Counted from the stretch's first letter, positions 41,202-52,658 are shown. The stretch: DNA of 64,000 nucleotides from Nothophoma quercina (GCA_021642125.1 JAKIXB010000006.1:620001-684000), one strand, 5' to 3'. Notes: a model not told the origin generated them from the sequence alone. A program made the numbers and translations.

Positions 41202-41875
41202 ATGGCACCGACAAAACCCAGCAGCAAGGGCAAGGCCGGACCCAAGGGAAAGGGGGGAAAGGGAGGAAAGAGCGGCGCATCGAAACCTAGAAAAGGCGGC
41301 GACAAGCCCGAAGGCATTTCGAAACGCAAGCAAAAGTCGCTCTCGCTTGCGAAGCCCGGCGGCGAGCAGAAGTCCAAGAGCTTCACGACCAAGACCAAGG
41401 ATGGCAAGAAGAAGAAGCGCGTGTACACCGAAGGCGAGCTCGATATCCCCAAACTAAATTCGATCGTGCCTGCGGGCATTGCGAAGCCAAAGGGCCAGAA
41501 GAAGGGCAAGGTCTTTGTCGATGATCCGGCGAGCATGATGGCGATTATGAGCGTCGTCAATGCGCAGAAGGAGGGGCATATCGAGAGCAAGATTATGCGC
41601 GCGAGGCAGTTGGAGGAGATAAGGGAGGCGAAGAGGAAGGAGGCGGAGGGCAGGGCGGAGGACAAGAAGGCAGATTTCGTGAGTGTTCAGATACAGTAAG
41701 GGTGCGATGGGCAATTGCTGACAACGTGCAGGAGGAGAGGAAGCAGAGCCTCAAGAAAAAGCGGAAGAGGAACTCCGAGCCTGCGCGCAACGAGGACGCT
41801 GAAGACGAGTCGCCGAAGAAATCAACAAAGAAGGACGGGAAGTTCAAGCCTAAGAAGAGGGTTTCTTTTGGTTGA
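41202..41875 (+). CDS. LOC1: Ribosome assembly / mRNA localisation protein Loc1
   Basis: Two exons, 41202..41678 and 41732..41875, 206 residues. The protein is extremely basic (MAPTKPSSKGKAGPKGKGGK at the start; KPKKRVSFG at the end) with a conserved central block: KKRVYTEGELDIPKLNSIVP, GIAKPKGQKKGKVFVDDPAS and a helix KIMRARQLEEIREAKRKEAE. This matches fungal Loc1, a nucleolar 60S assembly factor that in yeast also helps ASH1 mRNA localisation. An in-frame ATG at 41124 would add 26 residues; the start at 41202 is preferred because MAPTK fits the family opening and context. Confidence 0.85.
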
Positions 41876-41964
41876 AGGGGAAGAAGAAGCTTGGTCTAAG
41901 AGAGTCTACGATGTCTACAAGTCTATGATACCCGATTCCGCGCAATGCAAATCTATTCTGCCGT

Positions 41965-43309
41965 CTACGCCTCCGGCAGGATCAATCGTCTATGGTTAGG
42001 ATCGAAGACGGGATACACTTTGTTAGGCGCGTCGACCTTACCCTCCTGTCGCGCCACCTTGGACGCTTCGTGGTCGATTGTGTCATGGACTTTGGTCAGG
42101 AAGGAGGCAGTGGCTGTTGCAAACCACCTACCGCCGCCCAGCTGGAAAGACCCCAGATGACCACCCCAGTCGGTGGTGCACAGTAGTGTGTAGGGGTTCT
42201 GCTTGAACTCTTCGTACGGAATCCCAACCTTCGAAGAAATCTGTAGCACGAGGTCAGCAAGACAATTCAGACATCAAATAACACGCATGCTTGCTTACCG
42301 GGTCGTCTTCGGCATTGATACCCAGGAACGGTATCCTCACTGCGACCAGAGCGTCCACACTCTGCGCATCCCTATAGTATGCACCTTCTGTTGGGTACCC
42401 CCATGTCGGGCATTGCACATGCCTGTCGAACTCATACAAGTACTTGCACTTCTCCACCACATCTTTCTTGATGTCAGGATTCTGCAGCATTTGCTCTTTA
42501 TGGCGCTCATACAAGCCCATAAGGTTCTTGCCCATTGTGCGCGAGTAGATGTTGACACCGAGCCACGTACTGTTCAGCGCGGTATTGCAGAGCTCCAGGT
42601 TCCAAGGATTCGAATTCGCAACCGCAGCTTTGAGAACGCATTTAGAACCCTCTTCACCGCAGTAGTTGGTCAAGATATTGGCGCCGAGAGAGTAGCCGAC
42701 TGCATATAATGGTCTGTTGGGGAATAGGTCGCGGAGCTCTTTGATGGCTTGCCGGACGTCCCAAGTTGCTCGTGCGTTGAACAGTTGTGATGTTGTGATC
42801 TTGGAGAGAGCGCAGCCGCGTCCATTGACCACGCAAGCTTCCCAGCCGGATGCTGTGAGGGGTGCAAGAGTCTCGCGGAGGTAGACTTCGTGGCTTCCGC
42901 CGGTCAGGCCGTGGAGGGCGATGAGCATGGGTTTGGAATCGGTGCTACCAACGGTCTCCCACTCTTTGTTGGTGTAAAGAGTGGTGCGTTCAGGTAATTC
43001 GCCGTCCTTGGTCGCCGCTTCTCCTTCCTCTTTGCTGACTACGAAGTCTACGGCAAACGTTCCTGGGTAGACGGTGTGATCAGATGTGTAGATATGCCTC
43101 TTGTAGTAGACAGGCGGTCCAGGGTCTTTCCAGGCGGTGAACATGGTCTGAAGGTGGCCGTTGAACAGGAACGGATTTAGACGACATGGTGGTATTGAGG
43201 CTTGGGCGAGTTCTGGTAGTGTGGTTTTGGAGCCGGATTTTGTTTTCAATGGGATTGGTGAGGTATGGCAAGTGTAGGCGGTCTTGCCATAACCAAATAG
43301 CCACGACAT
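41965..43309 (-). CDS. Alpha/beta hydrolase, Eht1/Eeb1-like ester synthase/esterase
   Basis: Two exons, 42299..43309 and 41965..42240, 428 residues; the ATG at 43309 (MSWLFGYG) is chosen over one 54 bases upstream. The catalytic triad is visible: serine in GYSLGAN (about residue 221), aspartate in GINAEDDP and histidine in TDWGGHLG of the last exon. MLIALHGLTGGSHEVYLRE is the oxyanion-region loop. NPFLFNGHLQTMFTAW near the N-terminus is typical of the family containing yeast Eht1/Eeb1/YMR210W. Members make and hydrolyse medium-chain fatty-acid ethyl esters or monoacylglycerols, often on lipid droplets or the mitochondrial outer membrane. The exact substrate is not readable. Confidence 0.9.
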
Positions 43310-43777
43310 GCTGGCTGATCGTACGGTAACCTTAAAACTTCGGTTTCCCCCAATCAATACCAATATGGCCTCTTCTTTTCCGTGAGTGCTTTCGGTGTGG
43401 AGTCGTAGGGCCGGGATGCTGGTAATTATGGAGCAGCTGAAGCCTTTGCTTGCCCCCTGAACAATCCCAATACTCTTGTATGCTTCTGCCTAATTCGAAG
43501 ATTGTCCCTCTACGGCAGAAAATCAATGAAAAGTCAAGGAAAAGTCTAAGGTCGACTGATACGGTACATGCCTCGGCCCATCTCCTTTCGGCGCAGTCAG
43601 TAATCGACAAACGCGCGCATCTTGGGCCAATCAGCAGCATGTGACCGCGCGAGTCCAGTCGCGGTTGCTGATGAACTTCGCGACTCGATACTCTTTCACG
43701 ACCTCACCAACACTCACGATGTCATGACATACTACGATACCCGGTGATCGCACCACATCAGACTTCACAAAGCGACC
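43310..43777. promoter_or_regulatory. Divergent promoter region of the hydrolase and MAU2
   Basis: 468 bases between opposite start codons. No distinctive motif noticed. Confidence 0.4.
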
Positions 43778-46700
43778 ATGGATCCGCGGTACAACCAGCA
43801 GTACGGCTACCACAATGGGTCGAATGCCCAGTACCCTCCACAGCAGCCGCAGAACGGGCACCAGCAATATGGGCAGCCTCCGCAGTACCCGCAGCAGTAC
43901 CAGCAGCAGTATAATCCGGCGCAGATGCAGATGCAACAAGGCTATGTACAGCAGCAACAGCAAATGCAACAGCAAATGCGACAGCAACAACAGATGCAGC
44001 AGCAGATGCCGCAGAGGCAGCCTCAAGTAAACCTACCACGGCCACAAAACCAGCAGTATATGCATATGCCTCAGCATCAGCAGACATATTCGCCACAGCA
44101 ACAGTACCAGCAGCGGCAATATCAACACATGCAGTACCAGCAATCGCCCCAGCAGCAACCGCAACACAGACAGGCAGCGCAGCAACAGCCTCCAATCCAA
44201 CGATATCAGCAATCGCCGCAACAGCAGCCTCGACAAGCTCCAATGCCGCAACAAAGAGTACAGCAGTACCAGCAATCGCCACAACAGCAGCCACGGCCTC
44301 TACTACAACCACAGGCTCGAGCGCAGCCTCAAGTTATGGCGCCTCAACGTGCACCTTCAATGTCCTACCCTCAGATGTCTAGCCCACAGACGTCAAGTCC
44401 AAACATCAGACAAGCTCAAGTGCCGGTACAGCGAGCAAGCCATGGCGGTATCTCACATGTGGACGGCGCGCATGATATATATAGGCGGCAGAATACGCAG
44501 CAGGCCCCCACACCACCAATGTCGAAGCCAGTACAGAGGACATTGTCACAGTCCGAGAGTACACAGCGACAACAGCAGATGCCTCCAAGCACAACAGTCC
44601 AAGGCCATTCTCAGCGGCCACAACCGATACCTCCAAGTACACCTGTTCAAGCCCAGATCAAGCAGCAACAGCTGAGGGCCCCAGGCAGCCAGGCGCATGC
44701 TAAGATAGAGCAGCAACAGCCGAGAAACATCAGCAGCCAGAGTCAGGTGAAAGTTGAACAGCAGCCACAGCAGCCACGTCCGCAACCTCAAGTGCAGGTA
44801 CAGATCACACCCCAACGCACTCCGTCACAGTCTTACACCCCTTCAAAACAAGCGCAAAGCACGCCAACACATCAAGTACCCACACAACAGGCGTCTTTGC
44901 AACAGACACCTTCGCAGCAGACATCGTCGCAACCACGGTCTCATCCCAAAGTTGTCATTCCTCGCCCCTCGTCGCACCAGCTTGCTTCGCCTACCAAAGC
45001 TGCTCCAGCTCAGTCGCCACAAAAAGTATTGCCAGCTGACCTGTCGGTGATGTTATTGTCAGCTGCGGAAGAATACATAGCTGCAGCGCGCGGTATGGGT
45101 TCGAACATTGCGCGGCAAAAGAAGAACGGCGATGTCCAGCAATACTATAAGCTTGTATCAACTGCGATGGGTTGTATGGATGCTGTGTTGAGAAAGTACA
45201 ATATGCAGCCGCGCGATGAAGCGAGGCTGAGGCTCAGATATGCAAGCTTGTTGGTCGAGGAAACCGATAACACAACCGAGATCGACGAGATCCTGTCCAA
45301 AGGAATCTCACTCTGTGCGCGCTGTCGCCTACAAGATTTGAGATATAGCATGTTGCACCTGCAGGCTCGTTACCAATTCCAGACCAACCACCGAGCTGCT
45401 TATAAGGCTCTTGACAAAAACATATCAGAAGCCGAGACGTTCCAGCAAATTGCGTGGGTATACGCCTTCCGCTTTCTGAAGGTCTCGTTGTTGCTACAGA
45501 GCACCCGTATTGAGGTAATACCCGCCCTGCAACAGTTGCATGCTATCCTCGCTTATGCAGAGAAGCGCGGCGACACTGCCATAGCGTTTGCAAGCAATGT
45601 ACTGGAGGCAATGGTGCATCTACGATCCAGTGCTCAAGATCGCTTGACCGAGGCTCAGCGAGCCATTGCGCAAGCTCGAAGCCTACAACTGACGATGTCG
45701 ACGAAACAACAGGGGGCTTTCGGCACACTCTTCAACGTGTTCGACCTTGTTTGCAGCGTGCACCAGAACGCACCTGATAGCGCTAAATCAACAGCTCTTA
45801 TACAAGCTACCGCAGATGAGAACGACAGCAGCCTCGGGACGGAAGATGGTCTGTTTACTGTTTTGCTCGATCGCACATCTGGCGGTAGTTTGACCACAGA
45901 CACTGGCGGTATCTTCAGGAAGAATGCTCAGGGGCAGGACGAGCTGGTCTTTGCTTGGCTGCCTCGAGAGGACGTCAAAGCACTAATTTTCCACATCTGT
46001 GCACTAGACCAGAGCGTACATGAGAAAGCACTGCAATTAGTCCAGGAAGCGCGTTCTCGGACTAGAGACTCGCTGCGCAAGCCGTCTTCTTACGACCTGG
46101 CTGTTTCCACAGCTTGTACGCAGACACAGTGGCGCAAGGTCTTAGATTGGTACGCCACGTTCTCACTCGGTCTTATAGCAGCCCATCGAGAAGAGCAACC
46201 TATGGCTAAAGATGCGTTGACTTCGCTTACAAGACGGGTCGCAAATGCACCGTACAACAATCAGCAGCAGTTCGCTCAGTCGCTGTCCTATCTGGAAGCC
46301 ATCATCGATCAAACAAATGGTCGATTCAGTGCTGCACTCAGGACCTACTCTTCGAACGCATACGCATTAGCTGACAAGGGTTACGCACCAACGCTGACAG
46401 GCGACCTCGGCATCCTCGGCGCTTTCAATCGCTTGCTCATCGCTAGGGACCCTTCTCATGCGGATCATGAGAACGTTGGTAATCTGCTCTCGCAGCTGCG
46501 TCTCGCATGTGAAGACCACCCGAGTCAGTACATCAGGATGGCTTTCACGCTTGTCAATGCCCTCTGCACCCTCGATCCTTCCATCAACCGTCTCAAGACG
46601 CTCATGAACAATGCCACACAAAAGTCGCATGACATGTTTAAGCGTACGCAAAACCGCGAATTCGTCGTCATGGCGCTCTGCTACTTTACAGCACGCTTCT

Positions 46701-46963
46701 TCATCGAGCCTGTTACCGACAAATCGTCCTCTGCTGCTAACGCTGTGAGGCAACATGCCAAGCAGAGCAACCGGCCGCTGTGGATGGCGGTGGCTTGCGG
46801 TCTCATGATCAAGGTTTTCGAGCATCACAACAGTGTTGCGGAGAAGCAGAAATATGAGGAAGTCTATGAGAAAGTCAGGGTGAAGCTGCCGGCGCCGTTG
46901 AGAGGGGAAGATATCGATGCTGAGGGTGAAGATGATGATATGGATCTCGACCTGGTGAGATAG
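43778..46963 (+). CDS. MAU2: Cohesin loading factor MAU2/Scc4 with glutamine-rich N-terminus
   Basis: A single exon of 1061 residues. From about residue 425 the TPR-like superhelix of the MAU2/Scc4 family is clear: LLSAAEEYIAAARGMGSNIA, QQYYKLVSTAMGCMDAVLRK, LRYASLLVEETDNTTEIDEI and LSKGISLCARCRLQDLRYSM. With its partner Scc2/Mis4 it loads cohesin on chromosomes. The first 420 residues are dominated by Gln and Pro, with runs such as QQYPQQYQQQYNPAQMQMQQ, encoded by mixed CAG/CAA codons, so not a pure trinucleotide repeat. The acidic tail ends DIDAEGEDDDMDLDLVR. Extended N-terminal tails occur in filamentous fungi, but this one is long. Confidence 0.9.
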   Translation: MDPRYNQQYGYHNGSNAQYPPQQPQNGHQQYGQPPQYPQQYQQQYNPAQMQMQQGYVQQQQQMQQQMRQQQQMQQQMPQRQPQVNLPRPQNQQYMHMPQHQQTYSPQQQYQQRQYQHMQYQQSPQQQPQHRQAAQQQPPIQRYQQSPQQQPRQAPMPQQRVQQYQQSPQQQPRPLLQPQARAQPQVMAPQRAPSMSYPQMSSPQTSSPNIRQAQVPVQRASHGGISHVDGAHDIYRRQNTQQAPTPPMSKPVQRTLSQSESTQRQQQMPPSTTVQGHSQRPQPIPPSTPVQAQIKQQQLRAPGSQAHAKIEQQQPRNISSQSQVKVEQQPQQPRPQPQVQVQITPQRTPSQSYTPSKQAQSTPTHQVPTQQASLQQTPSQQTSSQPRSHPKVVIPRPSSHQLASPTKAAPAQSPQKVLPADLSVMLLSAAEEYIAAARGMGSNIARQKKNGDVQQYYKLVSTAMGCMDAVLRKYNMQPRDEARLRLRYASLLVEETDNTTEIDEILSKGISLCARCRLQDLRYSMLHLQARYQFQTNHRAAYKALDKNISEAETFQQIAWVYAFRFLKVSLLLQSTRIEVIPALQQLHAILAYAEKRGDTAIAFASNVLEAMVHLRSSAQDRLTEAQRAIAQARSLQLTMSTKQQGAFGTLFNVFDLVCSVHQNAPDSAKSTALIQATADENDSSLGTEDGLFTVLLDRTSGGSLTTDTGGIFRKNAQGQDELVFAWLPREDVKALIFHICALDQSVHEKALQLVQEARSRTRDSLRKPSSYDLAVSTACTQTQWRKVLDWYATFSLGLIAAHREEQPMAKDALTSLTRRVANAPYNNQQQFAQSLSYLEAIIDQTNGRFSAALRTYSSNAYALADKGYAPTLTGDLGILGAFNRLLIARDPSHADHENVGNLLSQLRLACEDHPSQYIRMAFTLVNALCTLDPSINRLKTLMNNATQKSHDMFKRTQNREFVVMALCYFTARFFIEPVTDKSSSAANAVRQHAKQSNRPLWMAVACGLMIKVFEHHNSVAEKQKYEEVYEKVRVKLPAPLRGEDIDAEGEDDDMDLDLVR
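43785..45040 (+). repeat. CAG/CAA-rich low-complexity tract
   Basis: Coding for the Gln/Pro-rich tail of MAU2. Codons alternate CAG, CAA and CCN, so it is imperfect. The complementary strand shows long meaningless open frames because of this bias. Confidence 0.7.
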
Positions 46964-47279
46964 GCTATGTTGTACGATCAATGGGAAAAGGTGCATGTGT
47001 TGGCGTTATATTTTAAGGGCAAGATTCGTTCTGCATGCATGGGTATACCACGGGAATGTCCGGAGCAAGGCGTATTCTGCGTTGTATCAGAGAGCTATTG
47101 TAGCGCAAGGCTTCGCTAAGAAATCGTTAGGGCCTTGAGGCTACAGCAAATTACCACAATCGTCAAGACCTTCAGCTCGACTACCTATCCACAAATCGCC
47201 CTTTACGGAGATTGCCATAGCACTCTTTCAGTCAAACGAAGCCGTGACAACCGCCTAAAGGTCCTCAGTACCCTTAAGG
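46964..47279. other. 3' region of MAU2
   Basis: 316 bases; nothing recognised. Confidence 0.5.
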
Positions 47280-48320
47280 CACCTTGGAGGAGGTCCTGGG
47301 CATGCGTGCGGGATCGCCGTCACTTTGGCCAGCTCAGATGCACCTTCTGTATCAACCAACAACCTACCTCTCGTGTAGCGGTAGTATAACCAAGTGTTGC
47401 CATCCTCATCTTCCGCTTTCTAAGGCGGAACTCCCCGATTCTCTATACCTTGCGGCGAAAGATCGCAACAGCGACGCAAGGCCTGTACATCTGACGACTG
47501 AAAGCTCTTCAAGAGAGGAAGGTCGAGTAATGTACTGATACTATCGTATGGATCTAACACACGAATACTGACAAGTATAAGGCGCCCAAGTTTGATTTTT
47601 TGGGGTTGACGTAGGGACAGCTCAGCCACGAAAGTCCTTGTAGTCCTGCATCGTAGAACCATCGATACATAGATTGTGTAACATTGGTGCATGTATGAAC
47701 CACTGCATAAACCCTTCGTGAATATGGTGATAATCTTTACGGGCTGCGAACTGATACCTATGCATAGCGTTCAGATCCACATGGAAATGAAATTGGGCCC
47801 TGGCAAGCCGTCTTGCTCATACTGGCTTGAGGAGACCCGAAGCGAATTCAGTTGGGATTGATTACGTAGCAGTAGTCGCAATGTGTTTCTGTCGATCTGA
47901 TAGTGTGGCATGTGAAAGTCCAACAAGCTATCGCTAAGAAGTGCGCCCATCAGTGCCAGAAGGTTGCTTGTTACCTTGCGTGCGAGCAGTGGATCTAGTC
48001 TCGCCTGTGGACGAGAGGTAATCTTAAGCTTCTTGACGTTTTCCAGAACATCTCCGGGGGTGGGATTTAAGAAAGGTCTTAACGGGCGGCATTGGGCAGG
48101 ATCAGTGGACATTGGCTGCACTACCGCATCATTGCTTGTTCACCAGCCGAACATTCTTAAGGTCAGATCCTGGTAGGATGAGGTAGACCAAGGCTGTTTC
48201 CGCACTTGTATAACACCCGCCTATACATACCCCGGAAGAGCTCCACTGCTGCACTACCTGAAAAACAGAGTAACAGGTCATCTCGTTTATGCGAACGCTT
48301 GCCTCAGACACGAACAAACG
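47280..48320 (-). pseudogene. F-box/LRR-like gene relic
   Basis: On the minus strand three fragments appear in gene order but different frames. An F-box-like N-terminus LPGSDLKNVRLVNKQ near 48140 is followed at once by TGA where Trp would be expected. A clean 100-codon stretch (48121..47771) contains VLENVKKLKITSRPQARLDP and LLLRNQSQLNSLRVSSSQYE. Then, near 47480, ITRPSLFEELSVVRCTGLAS appears in another frame and fits an LRR. Stops and frame changes are too many, and no splice sites repair them. This pattern is that of a decayed F-box/LRR protein. TGG-to-TGA would be a C-to-T change on the other strand, compatible with RIP. Confidence 0.5.
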
Positions 48321-48607
48321 AGTTCAACCTCTTCCGATAACGTGATGACGAACAGATCATTCACTGTTCTCGATGAGACGTATCAAGAATCTGCAACATT
48401 TACCGATGAATCGCTTGCGATCACGCTCCCAATTTGAAGTCGATACAAACAAGTCATGTTGAGTGGTATAGGCGTCTATGTTGAGGGGTCGGCGTCGCGT
48501 TGTACGCAGTGGATGACTAAACTGCGCTAGTGACGAGCACCATGAACCTCAACGTACACGTCGCAGGACGAGAGCCGCATTGACTTTCTCTACGACCGGT
48601 ATTGGTC
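48321..48607. other. Spacer upstream of COG1
   Basis: 287 bases; contains the COG1 promoter. Nothing else seen. Confidence 0.4.
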
Positions 48608-51108
48608 ATGGCCACCGAAGTGCCGGATCCTCGGACATTCCAGTCTTGGGAGGATGCCTTCCAATATCCAATTCCAACAGTACGGAAGCTCGAACAGCAG
48701 CTCCGCACCACGGCCGATGACAACCGCGAGAAGCTGCGGTCCCTCGTGGGGTAGGAGCAACTTGGTGATCCTTTACAATAAACCAGAAGCCTGACGTGAT
48801 ACAGGGCGAGCTATCGCAACCTCCTCGACACCGCCGAAACGATCATCGACATGGAAGTCCGGATGGAACAGGTCGAGTCCAAGCTTGGGAGAGTAGGCCA
48901 GAATTGCAATTCAAGAGTCCTGGATAAGGTCTCTGGGAATGCATTGAAGATGGATACCCATACGAGAGGCAGCGGTTAGTCTCTGGCAATTCGGCAGGTG
49001 CAAGGAAACATTGTTGATATGGGTGTGCAGATGTCCAGCGCTATACATTTGCATCCCAGCTCTCGGTCCTACGAAACGCACCTACAGTCAAGACGCGACT
49101 CATGAGGAAGGGCGATCAACACCTTCTTATCGCCAAGGTCCTTGTGATCTCTCGCCTTGTTCATAAAGCCTTGAGTCAGTCAGAAAATAAGCCACCCATC
49201 GTGGACCAGCTCTGGGACAAGCTTCTGTCAGCGCGCAGAAAGCTCTTGCGAAGGATCGATAGGCGCTTGGCGAGTACGACCGGCGAGACCACGAGTTTGG
49301 TCGAAAGCATGTGCGCATATGCTCTGGCAACGAGCTCCACACCATCAGATGTATTGAAGCATTTCCACAAGGTGCGCAAGGATAAGATGGTGAATGAGCT
49401 GAAGAAGGGTGGAGACGAGCTTGCGAAGCGGGGAATTAATGCATTGCGATTGTGCATTCAGACTTGTCAGGACACGCAGACCATCTTTCCTCGGCGCTTG
49501 GCTGAAGTTCTCGCAAAACTCAAGGCACAACCTTTGATCCATGATGCGGACGTGCGCAGCCTCTACGAACTCAATCTGGACGTACACGACCGGTGGGTTG
49601 GCGAGGAGGTCCGGAACTATACGCCCTGGCCGCGGCATGATGAGCTTCAAAGGCCAGAAGCAGAGCGCATACTCCACAAATGGTCGAAGGACACGATTGC
49701 AGCTTTTCTGAAAGAAGTGAAGACTGCACTGCAGGACGAGGCTCGGCTAGCAGAGGTTGCAAGCTTGCGACAGGAGTTGATCGAGACTTGGATGCTATCT
49801 GGGCCTCGCATGGCAGGAGTCAAGTTTGCTAACGTCCTGGATGATCTACGGGACATGATGAACGAAAAGTTGGAGGCGATTGTACGGTCACGCACACAAG
49901 CATTGCAAGGTGTTGTGCTGAAGCTCACGACGGGCATCGACGCTCTGCCCGCAGCCAGCGATACGTCCAGCTTATCGCTCTGGGATACCACGACTAAGGG
50001 CAAGGATCTCACCAACGGAGCTCAGGCTTTCAAAACCACTATACTCAACACTCATCAGGGGCGCGATCAGGCCACTCTGAGTGTGACAGCTGCTTTCGAC
50101 GACTGGATGGACTCCGTGCTTGAAGTCAAGGGCATCGTGAAGAGTATGAAAGAAGCACGCTGGGATGATACTTTCTCAGACGACATCGATGAAGACTCGG
50201 ATGAGGACCTAGGCGATTCGAAACAAACATTGCTTAGTGCAGACGACCCAAGGTTATTGGAGGATGTCACTCAAGAAGCACTTGGCGATACGTTGCAGAA
50301 CCTTGGCAAGAGTATCTCCAAGATTGCACAAAGTGCGACAGACGACGAGCAAGACGGCTCCGTACGCAAAGCTGTCTTCATTTTGCGAGCCGTCCGTGAG
50401 TTTGGTGACAGGATACCGCGTCTGCGTCTACAAGAGAGGTCTTCGCCATTCCCGAGCCCATTCACATCAGACATTCTAGAGCCACTGCATACAACACTCG
50501 CTACACATGTTGCTGAGCTGACACTATCGCCGTACAAGACTTCTCTCACTTTCGCGTTGAAGAGCAACACACAAACACACATCTTGTGGGAGGGTCATCC
50601 GCCGTTACCAAGTCAGCCTTCACCCAGTGCCTTTAGGTTCTTACGGGAGCTCAATAAGACTATGGTTCGCCTTGGCAGCGATTTGTGGGCTCCTGCTGGT
50701 GCTGCAGTCGTCAAGAGTAAGATGTCTGTCGACGTCATACGCCTGTTAGAACAACACGTCGAGGCCGTCAAAAGTTCAAAGTCACAGAAAGACCCCAAAA
50801 CTGATGAGAAGGATAACAAAACTGAGGATTCCAATGGCAAGGAGGGAGACGCCGATGTTAACACCGCTGACGTACCAGCCTCGAGTCAGGAGAATGACCT
50901 CGCAAACCATAGACTGAAGCAGCTGCTGTTTGACGCACTTTACCTGCAGCGCTTCTTCAGCTCTGACACCACCTCCACACAAAGCACAGACGCCCTCGTC
51001 GCGAAGATCGACATCCCAGACCTCAACGACGCCGCTATCCAACGCCTTCGCAAGAATGCTGCAGAATACGCAAAGAAGACATATTTGCTCTTTGCCCTGC
51101 TCGCTTAA
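48608..51108 (+). CDS. COG1: Conserved oligomeric Golgi complex subunit 1
   Basis: Three exons, 48608..48750, 48805..48974 and 49031..51108, 796 residues. It opens MATEVPDPRTFQSWEDAFQY, and joined sequence ASYRNLLDTAETIIDMEVRM (exon 2) is the Vps51/COG1-type N-terminal coiled-coil region. Exon 3 begins RYTFASQLSVLRNAPTVKTR after the joint residues and continues LLIAKVLVISRLVHKALSQS. An all-helical body typical of CATCHR tethers follows, with DDIDEDSDEDLGDSKQ as an acidic loop and a Lys/Asp/Glu-rich insert near 700. COG is a peripheral Golgi tether for retrograde vesicles. No signal or membrane segments. Confidence 0.88.
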
Positions 51109-51650
51109 GGCGCGCTACGCTCCGTATCAAACCGTAACGATCGAATCCAAGGCGGTCCGATAGAAGAGAGATAGGAGAGGCGTAGAAGTCCGTTGTCGAC
51201 CCGATAACGCATTCAGCGGCGTCGTCGTTAGCTTGTGGCGGTAAACTTCCCGAGCAGCCGCCAAGATGTGTCATATGCAGGAACGGAATGCTATCAAGCC
51301 ACGACCGCTGCTGATCGCTGATCGCTGATTTAGTGGCTGTATGGTGAGCTTATATGGGCGCCTCGATTGTAAATGTGACGGAAGCTGTCATCTACCAACG
51401 AGGTTGCCCCTCCACAAAGCGCCTCAAGGTCACATGGCTATTGCTGAACGCACTACAGCGTTATCAAGAAAAGAGGCAGAATAATACGAGCATTGTGGAG
51501 TGGAGGTGATTGCCCGGATTCAGGCTTGCATGCTACCTATATGCCCTCCCTCAACCAATCAAACGCCTGACATGAATGGATATCTCGAAAATGCACGCTA
51601 GACTCTCACACTGACTCTTCACTCCCCCCCCGGCCTACTTAACTCTTAGA
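51109..51650. other. Intergenic region between convergent genes
   Basis: About 540 bases. Contains a small (GCTGATC)n tandem near 51308..51330 and a C-run near 51622. No gene seen. Confidence 0.5.
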
Positions 51651-52658
51651 TTAAGTCTCATCCATCTTATCCCTATCCCCACACCTCAGATCCTCGACCT
51701 CCCTCCTCAACGCCTCAATCTCCTTCTCTTGCGCCCTCATCTTCTCCAATGCCATCTCAATCAACCTCGCCTTATTAACCGTCTTCTTCTCACCCGGCTT
51801 CCCCTTCCCACTCCCCTCACTCAGCCCACTCAACCCGCTCATCCCACTCGTCTCGCTAAACACACTCTGCCCATCCAACTCCTTACTATCCTTGCCATCA
51901 CCCCTCATCACAACGAAACACGTAGTGCCGCTCCCGAACGTGACTTCGCCATCCAGCAGGAACTCGGCAAGGTCCACCATAGCTGTTTTCATGCGGTCGC
52001 GACGTGCCTGCTCGGCTGCGCGGTGCGTAGCCCGCTTCATCATTACACCCGTTGCCATGGCTGTGCTGAAGTGCAGACCCATTTCCAGGTGCTGGCCTGA
52101 GGAGATGAGTTCGTAGTTGCTCTTTGAGGCGAGGAGGTCGGCTTGTGGGGTGGTTACGCCGCCGGCTGCTGTGTGGCTGTTAGTGCAAAAGCTCTAGCAT
52201 GCCTTGCAAAGGTGAGAATTGGGAGTACCATTGCTGTCTGTTGTTGCTATCGAGGACGTACGACGCGCAATCGGGACGCGTTTTGTTTGTTGTGGTGGTT
52301 GAGCGGATAGTTCGCTTATTGTTGAGATGGTGCTCGCGGTGTCTGTCGCTATGCTCGGGCTTCTGATGCTCGCTGTTGATGCTGAGGGATGTTTGATTGG
52401 CCGAACGGGGACAGAGGCCTGAAACTGTGGTTGTGGTTGTGGTTGTGGTTGTGGTTGCGATTGAACTTGGGCGTATTGAGGTGGTGCTTGTTGGAGTTGC
52501 TGGACATGTTGGGGTTGCGCTTGTGCTTGTGCGCTTTCTCGTACGGGACTATATCTCCTTCTCTTCTTGAAGAGTTGTGGCCATGTTCTGCTTAACGGGC
52601 CACGGTGGTGCGAGTGTGTGTCGGTCTCCACCGATTGTTGGGTTGGGTAGGGTTGCAT
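51651..52658 (-). CDS. bHLH transcription factor
   Basis: Two exons, 52229..52658 and 51651..52165, joined by a 63-base intron; 314 residues. The second exon holds a fungal bHLH: basic region THRAAEQARRDRMKTAM, helix 1, a long loop (about 60 residues with repeated Gly/Ser and SGMSGLSGLSEGSGKGKPGE), then helix 2 VNKARLIEMALEKMRAQEKE continuing as a leucine-zipper-like coil IEALRREVEDL. The HxxAExxRRD pattern recognises E-box DNA (CACGTG) as in Pho4/NUC-1-type regulators. The N-terminal exon is Pro/Gln-rich (QAQAQPQHVQQLQQAPPQ). Regulated genes are unknown. The loop is unusually long for the class. Confidence 0.82.
52425..52458. repeat. Hexanucleotide (GTTGTG)n repeat encoding Gln-Pro
   Basis: Five to six near-perfect six-base units inside the first exon of the bHLH gene, giving QPQPQPQPQP on the minus strand. 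It is likely length-polymorphic. Confidence 0.85.

Noticed and set aside
43758..44312. 184-codon Ala/Val-rich open frame opposite MAU2
   Set aside because: It is the antisense shadow of the CAG/CAA-rich tract; repeats avoid stops in that frame.
47371..47450. tRNA-like segment (GTGTAGCGGTAGTATAACC)
   Set aside because: It resembles an A box, but no anticodon stem or B box follows at the right distance.
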